From positions 11,712 to 75,711 of the forward strand of contig KQ965784.1 in assembly GCA_001574975.1 (NCBI GenBank): a stretch of 64,000 nucleotides of DNA, written 5' to 3'. This document shows, in pieces, positions 33,456 to 45,568 of the stretch. The translations under genes were made by a program, and so were the position numbers. Source of the DNA: Gonapodya prolifera JEL478 (taxonomy: Eukaryota; Monoblepharomycota; Monoblepharidomycetes; Monoblepharidales; Gonapodyaceae). The notes under the pieces are model-generated. The model had not been told where the DNA came from. It searched no databases and saw only the letters and a list, made by a program, of their open reading frames with translations. Position 1 is the stretch's first letter. Each line of letters starts with the position of its first letter.

Positions 33456-34315
33456 AAACATATTGTTTGACTATTAATGGTTAACACTTTCTGGACAACA
33501 ATTAAAGACATTTTTTAGCCTCAAACTGACAACTCTAGTGCTGTAATTGATGACAATGTTCTGGCTCAATGTGTTATAAAGATATGTATTAAATCTTGAT
33601 CTCTGATTGGTTTTTTTTTGGTAAGTTTTAGGGGCAAGGTGTAGCAGGAATTAGGATTGAAGGGACTATGTATTGCCCATCCCTCCAGATCTATCTGGAC
33701 CCAAATCAAGCCATTGAAGCAGCCTCCAAGAGGCAGTAAGGGATTTAGGGAGTCATTTGCTACCTTGCAAAAACCCAAGGTGCCCCCAGTTATTGGAGGG
33801 TAAAGACTGCCCTGTATTTGACCCTTGGAGAGCAATTTGCAGATTGATTTGAACTTTCTTTGAAAATTGAAATGGACCAAAACCTGATAAGACTTTTGTA
33901 CACAGCACTGAATGAAGCAACCACGTTTTTCAAATGGAACCAACCAATCAAAAAGTTTGTTGCTAGCATCTCAGTACTTGTTAGTTATTACTGGATTCAT
34001 CAAGTTGAGGTTATCCTTGAGCAGAGAAACCAACCTTCTTGACTTGGAAAAGGCCTCCTACAGACCCACTACAGGGAGTTCAAGGACGCCAACCCTGGCA
34101 AAACAAGTTGCTCTTTGCCTTTCTAGGAAGATATCCTGCCACATTTTCAATTTGGCTTCCTTTTGTGGGCAACAGCAGACTGCTCTGCTAAGTCTTCTGC
34201 TGCATGCCACGTTGCTCCCTCTGTCAGAAGGCATTGCAAGTGACACCAATGACAAATTCTTCGACTTAGACAAGAATGATGGTGGGTATTTGTTGGGCTT
34301 GAATTCCAGGCCTAA
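33456..34315. other. Right part of the CpG-poor block, no intact gene
   Basis: A minus frame (33566-33943) and a plus frame (33860-34042) have no recognised domain. The second end of the hAT element should lie here, but I found no inverted match to CAGTGATATGAGTGAGTGAG. A plus frame around 34200-34360 (DTNDKFFDLDKNDGG) could be an upstream exon of the U-box fragment; this is weak. Confidence 0.35.
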
Positions 34316-34576
34316 TGTCTCAATGAAACGTCAGATTGTGAAGGGGGAAACGGAGTCAGACTGAAGTACAAGTGTCCAATCAGTGGCACTTTGATGGATG
34401 ATCCCGTCACAATCACTGACGGCACAAGCCTTGCATATGAGCGGGCCGTGATCACCACCTGGATCAAGACCAAGGGCATGTCTCCAGTCACACGCAAGTA
34501 CATCACGGTCATGGGATTGGTGGAGGACACAGAGCTGAAGCGGGCAATCCAGAGGTTCAAAGATGGAGGTTTCTAG
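34316..34576 (+). CDS. U-box domain, partial (orphan 3' exon or gene fragment)
   Basis: The frame is open from 34316 to a stop at 34576. It reads KYKCPISGTLMDDPVTITDG, then SLAYERAVITTWIKTKGMSP, VTRKYIT and LVEDTELKRAIQRF, a complete ~70-residue U-box fold. U-boxes recruit E2 enzymes in ubiquitin ligation. No good initiator precedes the domain: the first usable Met (about 34394) lies inside it, so either an upstream exon was missed or this is a fragment. CpG is present here, unlike the preceding block, so it may be younger or under selection. The partner domains are unknown. Confidence 0.6.
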   Translation, partial: CLNETSDCEGGNGVRLKYKCPISGTLMDDPVTITDGTSLAYERAVITTWIKTKGMSPVTRKYITVMGLVEDTELKRAIQRFKDGGF

Positions 34577-35210
34577 CCTTTGTTTCTGCAGTGGCATTGC
34601 TCTTCTCAGATCTGTTTGCTTTGTTGATGTGCATTCACAATTGTCCATCCATCGTGCTATGACCAATTCTTCAGGACAGGTATACCACTCATTGCATACC
34701 TGCAAGGTGGGAGTGTACGACGGTGTATGAATTGGGTGAAGAGTCGTGCGAAGATGCTGCGATGCGAAGACGGTAGTCAGTGGTTCCTCAATGAATTTTG
34801 CCGTGGTTTATCTCCCGCATCTGGGGTAAAGTGAAGGTGGTGGCGCATGTACACACCGTTCTAGGGAGTTATTTCCGCCAATCTTATGATCATATTCTTG
34901 TAAAGCGCAATCTAGACTGTACAAAACTCTTCTCGCAAAGGGAACAAGAAGTCCCATCTACAAATGTAAGATCCACACGCACCCAAGTCCAGCCACGCCA
35001 CCAATCTGTACAAAAATGCGAGATCTTTACTTGCACAAAGTGGAGCAGAGATTCGAATTCACAAAGACCAAGCATCTGACCAGCACGAACACAATGCACC
35101 AAACCGCCGCGCCAAACGCCAAGGCCGATCTCTTGCAATGGGCTCTCACCCACTCAGCGATTAAAGCATTTTGCCCAATTTGAAAAACCCAGTGCGTGTT
35201 CAGCCCGGCG
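34577..35210. other. Intergenic, no feature recognised
   Basis: CpG content is back to normal. Small frames on both strands lack domains. No RNA gene structure was noticed. Confidence 0.35.
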
Positions 35211-35750
35211 TCACGGCTCAGTCAAAGAATCATCCGTACTTGCCCCTGCAATCGCTTCCATGAATGGAGCAGCAAGTGGAGGTGTAAGACCAACGCTGAT
35301 CAAGATACGTGCCAAGATAGTGGCAACAGTGTGGAGGCGGCCTGGAAGAGCCTCGCAAAGGGTAGTTCTGACCCAGTCGGTGGCGCGACCACGAAACTGT
35401 CCGGCCAAGAAAAGTGAGAGGAGAGATCGGGCGCGCTTCTGCTGCGCCGAAGCAGTGGTCGTAGGGGAGCTCCGGTTGCTTTTCCCCGCTTTGTGGTGGA
35501 TTGGCGGGTGATGGTTGGATTGGTGGAAGGAAGAGAACGTCATCATCGAGTCCCACGGTGCCCGCTCGAGCTTCCTTCCTCGCAGGTGGGGCAAGAATCG
35601 CTCTGATTATTTTTTCTCTCGTTGTCGGCGAGGGAAAACACCAATTGGACGGAGCTCCCTTTGTTCCCGAGCGAAAACGACATATCCATCCGAACGACCA
35701 GTTCCTGAGCTCCACCACACCGCTTCCACCCTGCGCCAAGCGTCTCCATG
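35211..35750 (-). CDS. Possible small hypothetical protein, structure uncertain
   Basis: Two minus-strand frames, joined by a possible short intron, read METLGAGWKRCGGAQEL from 35750 and later ILARILISVGLTPPLAAP near the end at 35211. The hydrophobic C-terminal stretch could be a membrane segment. I recognise no family, and overlapping frames of similar length exist, so this may not be real. It would share a divergent promoter with the acid phosphatase gene at 35920. Confidence 0.22.
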
Positions 35751-35919
35751 AAAAAGCTCGCTGCGCTGGGGAGCGGAGAGGTGGGAGAGTCTAGGATCAG
35801 CGTCCCAGGTGTGTGAACGTGGAACGCGCGTATCACCCCTCTGCCTTGCTGCGGTCGGAAGAATGTTACAGCACATTTAGCCGGCCAGACCGACTCACAC
35901 GCCATTCTCCCTGCCGCCC

Positions 35920-37673
35920 ATGTCCACCGAAAACGGACCGCTGTACGACCCGTCGCTGAAGCTCAAACTCGTGCAGATTGTGCACAGACACGGTGGGCAT
36001 CCCGCCAATCCACCCATCCACCTCATCCCAATTGTCATCCCACGGGCTTGATTCGTCCCCATTTCCATTCGTATTATCCACAGGGGCGCGCACACCGGTC
36101 GTACCAGAAATCTTCAAATGGTTCTCGCCAGGCACATTCCTCTCCTCGTGTGCACTCGCTCCACAACTCCACGAGCGATTGCTCTCCAAGGAGCAAGGCG
36201 ACTCGCTGAAGGGGGCGTCTCAGTCCTTCCCGAAGCACGAGCGTCCAATGCCGGTCCACACGCTGTATAAAGAAGAAGGCGGGGGCTTGAATGAGACAGG
36301 GCATGAAACGTCAGACGGATTCAAGTTGTTGACAGCTAAGCGGAGTCCCGGCGAGTGGTGAGTTCGCATATGCTTTCCACCTGATTTGATGCTCACGGCC
36401 GTGCATGCCTGTTCAGTGACATGGGACAGCTCACAGACACGGGAAAGAGACAGCTTCAATCACTGGGGCAACATCTCCGGGACGTTTACGTCGCGCGGCT
36501 CGGTTTTCTTCCCGAGAAGCTCGAATCACCTAACACTATTCACCTTGCGAGCTCGGATATGGCGCGGACGATAGAGTCCGCCCAATACCTCGTGAGTGGT
36601 GGGGCAGCGATGTCCTGCACTCTTACTCACTTGAATGAAACTCCCCGCGAAATCAGGTCGCTGGTCTCTACCCCGCCGGGTACTGCCACCCCTCCGCGAA
36701 CCTCCGCCTCCACATCCGCCCGCACACCTCAGAGTTCCACTACCCCAACTACCCCAACTGCCGCAAGCTGCGAACCCTCCTCGACGAATTCAAGACCGCC
36801 CAACTCCCTCGCGTCTCCCCCCGCCTCCACGAGCTCGAGAAAAAGTTCTCGCGATACCTCCCGGAGGACTCCCCCATCATGTCTGAGGGCGACGCCAAAG
36901 TGTCCCACCTGGATGTCTACGACGCCAGCGCTTGTTTGATTGCCGAGGGTCTCCCTCCCATTACTGGCATGACCGAACGCTCTACTGAGTCACTTGGCGA
37001 CGAGTACGCAAAGATGTTCTTCGAGGTAATGCGAACCCTCTTTGTCTCACCTCCACGTCTCTCACCTCGTGCTCGGCCCCCTATCCTCCACACAGCCCTT
37101 TGGTGCGACCGAACAAGTCATGCGTCTTTCCATGGGCCGCCTCCTCGAGCGCATTGCAGTCCGGATAGAACAGGCGGCGCGCAACCCATCGGGGGCACGG
37201 CCTGACGCGACCAAGCTCGCGGTGTGGAGCGGCCACGATACGTGAGTGCCAATGGTCTCTCACTGTCATGGTGTAGTGTTTGACAACGCGCGTTGGTGTG
37301 GGTCGGTTAGAACATTGGGTCCCCTGTTGGTTGCGCTCCGGGTGTTTGACGGGAAATGGCCGCAGTTTGCCAACAATGTGAGAGGAAAATGGCACGTGGA
37401 GCGTTGGGAGCTCACTAACTCCGGATACCCCAGCTTGTCTTCGAACTGTTCGAGCAAAACCCGACCCCTCCTTCCTCCTTTCTCTCCCGCTCCCAGTCGC
37501 GCCACTATGTCCGCCTCTTGTACAACCAAAACCCCCTCAATTTACCCTACTGCGCGGCTCCAGACCAGCACCACCCGTCCGATCCGGCGATGTGCACTCT
37601 GGAGGCGTTTTTGGAGGGGGTCAAGGCAGTGAGAGTGACGGACTCTGCGTGGGCCAAAGAATGCGGAAATTAG
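35920..37673 (+). CDS. Histidine acid phosphatase (branch 2), ACP6-like
   Basis: Seven exons (35920-35992, 36084-36357, 36417-36591, 36657-37025, 37096-37241, 37311-37377, 37434-37673) join in frame to 447 residues. The N-terminal LVQIVHRHGARTPV is the RHGxRTP phosphate pocket carrying the nucleophilic His. GQLTDTGKRQLQSLGQHLR and IHLASSDMARTIESAQYL follow, as in acid phosphatases. Near the C-terminus SGHDTTLGPLL supplies the catalytic HD pair. There is no secretion signal: the RHG motif begins around residue 24 after a polar start. That fits an intracellular enzyme such as lysophosphatidic-acid phosphatase type 6 or an inositol-phosphate/phospholipid phosphatase rather than a secreted phytase. 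The substrate is inferred. Confidence 0.88.
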
Positions 37674-37777
37674 ACGTTTACATTTGCACTCGCGAAAAAT
37701 AGAGATACATTAGACAAGTTCGCAATTTTCTCTTTCGCTGTGGCCACTAACTGATCGACACTCCATCCCCCATCTTC

Positions 37778-39290
37778 ATGGATCACCTCCCCGCCTCGGA
37801 GCGGGCCGCCTTCCTGCGCAAAAACGTGCTCGTCTCGCGTACTCACGTGTCCAACGTGAGCTCCACCGACTTCCCTGGCTCGTACCCGGGCGAAGACCTC
37901 TCGTGGTCTCTGGATGGCTTCAAGGAGGGCTTTTCCTTCTCCATCACCTACCTCTCCGACGACCAGATGACGATGGAGTTCGACATGGTCGGAATTGACG
38001 CGGCGTTTGCGAACGCGTTCAGGAGGATTCTGATCGCCGAGGTGCCCACGATGGCGATCGAGCACGTTTACGTGACGAACAATACGAGCTTACTGCACGA
38101 TGAGCTGCTTTCGCATCGGTTGGGGCTGTTGCCGGTGAAGGCGAATCCCACCAAGTTTTACTTCATTGGTGAGTTGGTTTTTTGGGTAAAGGAGGAGCGG
38201 CGCCCCTGAGCGAGAAAGGATGGAGGCCCACCTGGAGTAGAAGCTCCATTTTTGCGAGGATCATGCTCTGCGGTTGGGTGTGGAGTTCAAGGGCAATGGC
38301 CGACATTAACATGGAGCGCAAGTGCCCGAAACTTGCCATCCCCTCGTTCCCTTGGGCGAACTTGAAATTGTGGTTTATAAGTGTCAATTTGGGGCCTGAA
38401 TTTTGACGTCTGACTGTATGCTACCGTGGCTCCGCGGCAACATTCACGTTCCCATCTTGTCCCGCAATGATTCAGGTCCTGACGACACCCCTTCCGACCA
38501 GAACACCCTCGTTTTTAAGCTGAACGTCAAATGCAGCGCCCAACCGAACCCCCCCAAAGATGCCATTTTACCGGAGGATCTTTTCATTAACTCGTCTGTC
38601 ACGAGCGGTGACGTGAAGTGGGACCCGCAAGGAGACCAAGAGGAAGAGTTGGGAGCGAATGCGGTGGGAATGGTGCACGATGATATCTTGCTTGTGAAGA
38701 TGAGACCAGGTCAGGTCATTGAACTGGAGTGTCACGCGGTGAAGGGAGTCGGAAAGGACCACGCGAAGTTTTCGCCCGTTGGTGAGTGATTTTTGATGGA
38801 ATGATCACGCTGGAATGGGATCAAACGGGTCTTGTGAACCTGTTTCAGCTACCGCCTCCTACCGCCTCCTTCCATCCATAACAATTACACAGCCCATCAC
38901 CGGCGATTTGGCGGACAAGTTCGTCACATGCTTCGCGGAAGGCGTTGCGGAGGTGTATGTAGATCCAAAAACAGGTGAACGCACAGCGAGGATTGTGAAT
39001 CCGCGAAAAGACACCGTTAGCCGGGAAGTGCTGAGGCACCCAGAATTCGAGGACAAGGTGGTCTTGGGAAGGGTACGGGATCACTTCATATGTACGTTTC
39101 GTGTCTCAATTTCCTCCCTTTTGATGTTGCTCATATTTTGTCTGCGTCAGTTACGATTGAGTCCACAGGAGCCATGACGGCGCCTGCGCTGCTCGTGGAG
39201 GCGATTAAAATCTTGCGAGCGAAAATACAAGAAGCGAAGAAGAAACTGGGAGAATGGAGGGCGGTCAACCGAGGTGATGTGCCGCGATGA
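37778..39290 (+). CDS. RPC40: DNA-directed RNA polymerases I and III subunit RPC40/RPAC1 (AC40)
   Basis: Four exons (37778-38168, 38476-38781, 38849-39091, 39151-39290) give 359 residues, close to the 335-346 usual for yeast AC40 and human POLR1C. The N-terminal half carries the alpha-like dimerisation motif [20 protein letters not shown] and [12 protein letters not shown]. Then come [11 protein letters not shown] and [21 protein letters not shown], with the YRLLPSITI segment of the insert domain. The C-terminal helix [21 protein letters not shown] closes the protein. AC40 pairs with AC19 in the core assembly platform of RNA polymerases I and III in the nucleus. Intron 1 (38169-38475) is long for this window at 307 nt. 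The gene begins 105 bp downstream of the acid phosphatase stop. Confidence 0.95.
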
Positions 39291-39471
39291 CCAATGAGGA
39301 GGAGTTGGGACAGTTGGACAAAAATTTGAATCCCACGCGACTACGTGTACAGCACATAATGTAGAAATACCCATTCGTTACTTCGTGTCCGTGCTGCCGC
39401 AAAAGTAAATTTATTTATATCTTGACGATTTTCGCAACCAAAGCAACAAAAAATCAGAACGGAGTGGAGCA

Positions 39472-41605
39472 ATGTCCAAGCGCGGGGGAGACAGGCTAGA
39501 CAGTGTGAGCAGTGTAGCATTGGCGATGCAGGATGGCGCTGCTGCTCTCTCTTCGTGGGCATTGAGAATCGGATTCCATCATTTTGACAGTACAATGTCG
39601 ACCGGCACCTGGAGGATGAAAATAGCGAGGAACAACACGGTGATGGATGGAAAGCAGCAGATCAAGCTATTCTTGGGAAGAGAGTGTGAGTTGTGCAAGA
39701 CGTAGCTGTTCTGCAAGCGTGCCAAAGTTCAACTTTCATTCCACATTTGCCCACACAGCATTAAGACTCCAAAAGGTCGACTAGGCAATTCAGCTGCAGC
39801 GGTAAGTTAGGGAATGACAAGAGGATTGGCCTCTGGGCATCTTCGAGTTCTATAATTGTCGAACCCTGTTTTCAAATGTTTTCAACTTAGGCTCCGACAG
39901 CCTTCGCTGGGCTCTTCAAGCCTCCCGCAGACACAACTAGTAGCGCAGCCATGGCTTCCCCATTTTCTACCACATCAAGCAACCCATTCGCTCTCTTGAG
40001 TCAGAGTCATCCACTTCCAGTAGAGACTCCCGCTCGCCCTGTCGCCGCCCCCAAGAACCTCTTTGCCAACGCCTTCACAGCTGCACCACAACCCCCTCTG
40101 TCTACTATCCCAGTCCCCAAGCCTTTAACATCAGTGGCTTCAACACAGATGACAGCAGAAACCCCACCTGCAACACTTGGTACCACTTCCACCCCAGACC
40201 GTGAATTGTTGTACGCCGCGAAGCTCGTCGGTCTTAACCGACATTTTCTTGCGCACCTGGAGGGTGTCCACAAATCAGATCCTGGTGTGGATCTTGGGAA
40301 AGTAGCCTTGGATGCTACACGAGAGTACGCCGAAATGAGGACTGGGGTGGATAAAGCGTTCGAAGATGTTCTAAGGAGTTTGGAGTCGGAGAAGCAAGTA
40401 GCCGGAAGCACTTCTACCACTCTGGCAACGAACCAGAACCAGCCCAATGGGTCAGCCAAGTCCTCCACCGCTCCACCTCCACCTGTCCCCCCTCCTTCCA
40501 CTACTCCTTTTAAGTTTGGATCTGGAGGAGAAGTTGCACTGTCGTCGTTTGGTGTTCCGTCCTTCGGTGGGATCGCTGAGAGCAGCACCGAGCCAAAGGC
40601 TTCCAGCACTGGAGGAGTTGCAACTGGACGGTTCTTGTTTGGGTCCGGCATAGGGAAGGAGGCCGAGAATACCAAGGCTCCCGAGAAGCCAAAGTTCGTG
40701 TTCCCTACGACACCAACCAATATTGATTCACCCTCAAACGCAAATGCCGCATCCACGCAACCCGCAAAACCCGCATTTGGGTTCAACTTCACGCCTACTG
40801 TCGCACCCATGACACCGGCGACGGCTCCCTCTCCAACAAATTCGACGACTTCAACTCCTGTCTTCACCTTCGGCAATCCCGCAAGCTCAACGTTCACGTT
40901 TGGAAATCCCTCCGGCGACAAAGAAGCAGACAAACCCAAGCCTCCCACCTTCTCTTTCTTGTCAGCCTCATCTTCCGCCTCCGCTACTCCCGCGGCATCT
41001 GCTCCCGCTCCTTCTGGCTTTACGGGTTTTAGCTTTCTGAACCCGGCCGGTGGTGCCAATGGTGGGGGATCCGCAACTCCATTTGCGTTCAACCTACCTG
41101 TCCAGCAACCGAAAGCAGAGGAGGAAGGAGATGACGAGGAGGATGCTCTGACTGACCCACAAGATCGAGAAAAGCTTGCTGCTGGTGCGGGAGAAGGTGA
41201 AACATGATGAACGGGCGCGATGCGTGGTGCAAAGTATTCTGACTTCGTGTGCTTTTTTGCAAACCCACAGAGAACGAAACGACAGTGTTCGAGTTCAAGG
41301 CGTCCATCTACTCCTGGAACTCCAACAACAACAATTGGAACAAGGATGGTGTCGGACAGACACGGCTCAAGCGAGAAACATCGTCCGGCAAACTCCGATT
41401 ATTGGCGCGTACCGAGAATGGCAACGTGCTCCTCAACGTGGCTGTCGCCAAGGGGGCAAGCTTCAGTCATTCAGGGGTAAACTCGATCATGTTTATGAGG
41501 TTCGACAAGTCCCCCCCAGAAAAGGTGCTCTTGAGGGTCGACAAGTCCACGGTGGCGGAGATTGTAAGCAAGCTGAACGAGGAGGCCGCAAAGGTTCCTA
41601 AATGA
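39472..41605 (+). CDS. NUP50: NUP50/Nup2-type nucleoporin with C-terminal Ran-binding domain
   Basis: Five exons (39472-39504, 39591-39685, 39759-39801, 39891-41196, 41271-41605) join in frame to 603 residues. The N-terminus MSKRGGDRLDS, then WKAADQAILGKRVIKTPKGR, matches the importin-alpha-binding region of NUP50. LVGLNRHFLAHLEGVHKSDP is the NUP50 domain core. A central linker is rich in FG dipeptides (FKFGSG, FLFGSG, FTFGNP twice, FGFNF). The last exon encodes a RanBD1 domain: FEFKASIYSW, GVGQTRLKRE, RLLARTENGNVLLNVAV. NUP50 and Nup2 help release cargo from importin-alpha and recycle it at the nuclear basket using Ran-GTP. The start is supported by rebuilding the conserved N-terminal peptide over three tiny exons. 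Confidence 0.92.
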
Positions 41606-43201
41606 ACGGAATGACAACGCTTGCTATGCATGTGGGCTGGGGGAGACAAGTAGCTGCTGCGAAACGATGCAAAATTGCCGTGTCGTGAATATCACAATCA
41701 CTGGTGTTCTCAAAAATATTTTTACAAATGTTACCTTTCTTTCGTGGATTTTGGTGCTTGCTTGGTGCCGGCATGGGTGCTTGGTTTCACAAATACAGTC
41801 TAACCTTACTAAATGCAGGCCCTCGGGAAAACACTTTTGCATGCATTTAGTACAAGGCTGCAGTAATCGACGTTTCTTATTCTGATGCAAAAAAAACTAT
41901 CAGCAATAAGTTGCTTACAGTTATTGGCAAGTTCTAGAGACAAGAGACATTATTCTTCGGTAATTGCGTAGATTTCATTTTGTTGTGGTCGGGGTGGGGT
42001 GTGAAGCCTGCACTTTCGTGATTTCGGACCAACAAAGTAGTGTATCTGGTCCTATGTTCATATTTTCTCATCTTTCATCTCATTGGATGAGTTTGTAGTG
42101 CTTCTGGGTATTTCAAATGCAAGTTTTCGAGACTATCAGAATGAGTGTTGTCCGTAGCTTGGTACGTTTGGCCCGGTCGGCATGCGCATTTGAGTTGTAT
42201 TCCCAATAAGATAGGCTATTAGCACTTATTTATCTATGAAATGAATTATATAATATGCGAAAACAATGCTAGAGGGCCGCTCTCTAATTGCAGGCCCCAC
42301 CTATAAAGTGTCCGAGGTAACCTGCAGTTAGCAGTTAGCAGGAAAGTGTGCAGATACCACCCTTCCTAACTTGGGAAGTGAGCGTTGCATGCAGTTGGTG
42401 CAAGGCTGCAGTGATCGAGTGTGCATTTTGTGAGGTTAGACAGTACACACCCGTCCAACTTTTTGCCAATCGCCACGCCTCACATCAATCAACCACCACG
42501 CACTGTCGCGCATGGAGTTGAGCAGGGATCTTCGACTTGCGTTCTGCTTTGCGAACGCCAACCCATTCCGCAGCGTAACAAAAATCAGATTCAAGCGCTG
42601 GTCTCCGGGCGTGAATGTCCCTACCACCGTATGTGCGATACACCGAGCGAGTTGGCAACGACTGGATACTTCACTTCGAGACATCCAGCGCAGTGGCGAC
42701 GCGGTCATAAACTCGGAATCGATTGAATCGGTGATGCATCTGATAATCCTCACATCTACACTCAGTGTCATCCGCAAAGCCGATAAAATCTTAACTTTTC
42801 GTCTTTGTTGATGATATTTGAATTTGCAGATGTGAAAACTTGGAAGAACGGACATGAGAGAATCAGAACAAAGTGTGGAACATTGTCTCTCACATCTGCA
42901 CTCAGTGTCATCTGCAGAATCTCTGGGGCTTTGCTGATGATATTTGAGTTTGCAGATGTGAAGATCTTTGCGTTCCGATAGCGGGGAGGAGGGAGTCGCT
43001 ATGAGTGAAGGGTTCAAGGTCTCGGTGTTGTAATGGAATAAGTACCGCAGAAATACAAAAAGGAGTAATACATAATTTAATGATTGATGGCGGTATTGAT
43101 AGTATTGCTCGTGCTGCAGGGGTCATGACGAATATCTGATCATCTCGCATTCAACGATTGGGGCTTTCCTGATCCTAACAGCCCAGACGTTCTGGTCAAA
43201 C
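41606..43201. other. Intergenic region with two short repeat families
   Basis: Family one: TTGCATGCA-TT-GT-CAAGGCTGCAGT-ATCGA occurs at about 41838 and 42388. Each copy is preceded by a less conserved GCAGGCCC segment (about 41816 and 42292). Family two: a pair of blocks at about 42752-42838 and 42894-42963 share ACTCAGTGTCATC-GCA and TGATGATATTTGA-TTTGCAGATGTGAA, with period about 140/125 bp. No gene is supportable; frames are short and unmatched. The last ~100 bases probably carry the promoter of the next gene. Confidence 0.55.
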
Positions 43202-45362
43202 ATGACGGCTACTGTTGAATCGTCGACGATCAGCACCGCGCATATGCGTCCATTCGCAGAGCCATCTGGACGCGTATCGACCACGCATTCGAGCCCCAGT
43301 GTTAAAGATGAATACGAAGCCACCCTGGCCCGTCTCCGCGAAGAGACTCGGTCCGTTTTTGCTCGCCTTCGAGCCAACGGAGCTGCTGTGGCTCGCACAG
43401 TGAGGATGGGCGTGGGAGGAGATGGTGGAGCTAGATTTGAGGCAGATGTGAAACCAGGAGCGGATGCAAAAGTAACATCGCAAACGAAAGCATGCGATGG
43501 GGTGGAGACGGTTGCTGGAGTCAAGGTGGCGGTGCGGGAGAAGCGCGGTGTGAGATTCGCTGACGGAGGGGATGGGAGGAAGAATCGCACCGGGCAGGTC
43601 GAGATTTCTGAGTTGGCTCTGAGGTCAAAGCAACAGACACGGCAATTGCAGTCTCAGGTGGAGGATGGGATGGTCCGAGAGGCGAACAATTCACCAGCGT
43701 ACATCAGCAACAGTCAGAACGTCCGACCTCCCACACTCCCGTACTCTCCGGTCGCCTCGCCAATCACGCATACCCCACCTACTGTCGCCCTCTCGTCGGC
43801 CTCTGCCGGCCCTCCACCGTCTCCACCTTCGTCGCCCGTCGCTGTAGAGTCCGTGCCAGATTCATCGACGAAAACAGCATCCTATTCTTCCTCCTCACCC
43901 ATACATCGCGCTCCCCTTCATTCTTCTCTCCGTCACACAATACCGTCCCGACATATCTCCTCAAGACCCGGTATGGAAGCTGCCCGAGCGGCTGTGCTGG
44001 TGCGTTGGCTCTGTGGTCCTGCTGTTGCAGTTTTATTCTGGAGCGAACAAATGCTTTCGGGAATGGTTTGATGGGAGGAAGACCGGGCGTGTGAAATGGT
44101 CCACCAGTAAAGGGCTTCATACAATCTTATGGAAGCCCTCCCTGGTTTCATTTTGAACCATCTGTACTCATTTCATGTGGTTCATTGCTATCGCCTCATC
44201 CCCCCCACCCCCAACACCTTCTCCACACTCCAGGCTTCACCCCTACTCTCCCTCCCGGACGCCTACTTTGCCTCGCTGCGGGCTTTCAGGGCATCGAATG
44301 CAAGTCTTGTGAAGGGGGATCCCGGGGCCGACATGCCTTTAGTGGGAAACAAGAAGGAGGGTGGAACGGCGGTCCGGGATGAAGGGAAAGATGAGATAAT
44401 GCGAGAAGAAGAGGAAGAAGAGTTGTGGTACAGTGAGTTGGTAAAGAGAGATGGAAAATCTGGGCAACGAAGGAAGCTATCAGGGGAATTGTCCATGGTC
44501 GATTGTGGAGCATTCTAATGTGCCTTCATTGTCTCCCCACCCAGCCTCTGGCCACTTCCGCATGAGCACACGCCTCTTACCGACCCCCACATCAGCTCCA
44601 ACATCGTACCCCACCCAGGTACAACCCTCAGCTACAAAGCCTGAATCGGCAAGTGGCCGTTCCCCCGTTCGATCAGGAGGAACAAAGATGCACCCACAAA
44701 CCCGGCAAGCTGATGACGTAGACCGCGTGTCGGCGTGTGAGGACGACTGGCAACCCCCTTTTGGTACCATCTCGCACCCGTTACCATCCGCCACGAGCCG
44801 TTCGCCTGTCGGGCCACACAAAATGGCTCGATCAGTCCCTCTCCCAACTTCTGTACGCAAAAAAGAGCTCCCAGCAAGCAAAGAAGGTGGCGCAGAAATG
44901 CAGAAGCGCGAGAGCGTCGGACCCGTGCGGTGAGCAACGTGATTCTTCAATGGCCCACAGTGGAGCTGCCATCTTATACCCTTCCAAACTGCAGTGTCAC
45001 GGTCCCATCCACGGTACCGGCGGACCCACCTGTCCGATACAAGGCGCACAGGAGGGTGTCGTTTGATCCCGGGGAGAGAGTGGGATTAGAGAGTGTGAGT
45101 GCTTCTGGAGTGGCACGTGCATTCGAACAGAAATGCCGACCGTAGCCGCCTCCCCTTCTCTCCTCCCAAACCCAATCGCATTTCTCAACCTACCCCACAG
45201 CATCTTCACGCCTCCTACGCATACCCCTTCCGCGCAACCGGTGCCAAGCGTGCGGAGCGAGTCAGTCTGGCGGCGGAGATCGGGCAGGACGGGGATAAAG
45301 GCCGGACAGGTGCTTTAGGCGGCGTGAAGGGGGATTGGAAGGAGTGGAGGGCGGAGTGGTGA
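43202..45362 (+). CDS. Unrecognised multi-exon protein, exon boundaries uncertain
   Basis: I do not recognise this gene. A first long exon opens MTATVESSTISTAHM and encodes a charged helix (EYEATLARLREETRSVFARL), then a Ser/Pro-rich disordered stretch and AARAAVLVRWLCGPAVAVLF, which looks membrane-spanning or buried. Consistent plus-strand frames continue: EALPGFILNHLYSFHVVHCY and SLPDAYFASLRAFRASNASL from 44129; an acidic EEEEEE run; SGHFRMSTRLLPTP from about 44540; and LQWPTVELPSYTLP and YKAHRRVSFDPGERVG from 44930, ending KGDWKEWRAEW at 45362. Junctions near 44070-44115, 44510 and 44935 need short or non-consensus introns, so this could be two genes. Long opposite-strand frames here are shadows. 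Confidence 0.45.
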
Positions 45363-45568
45363 GGGGTTGTTCATGAACGCTGTGAAGGAATGTGACAGGT
45401 GGCGGATTGGTACCGTTATGATACCGTATGCACTCACATAAATTTTGTTGTCGTTAATCACATTTTTGATGAATATTTGAATCCAGTACTTAAAAAACAG
45501 AGTCTTACTCTTAAGTTTGTCGGTGTCGGGGACGGATCCTTCCGACACGTCACCTTCTCCTCCGTCAG

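Noticed and set aside
35230-35739. 169-codon minus frame as the main product of that locus
   Set aside because: It is rich in Trp/Cys/Arg like a shadow frame; neighbouring frames are equally plausible, so only a low-confidence call was kept.
40007-41092. 361-codon minus-strand frame
   Set aside because: It mirrors the FG-rich linker of the NUP50 gene; GC-rich coding sequence often leaves the opposite strand open.
44480-45049. 189-codon minus-strand frame
   Set aside because: It overlaps the unrecognised plus-strand gene, has no splice partners and no recognised domain. The plus strand fits better, though that gene itself is uncertain.
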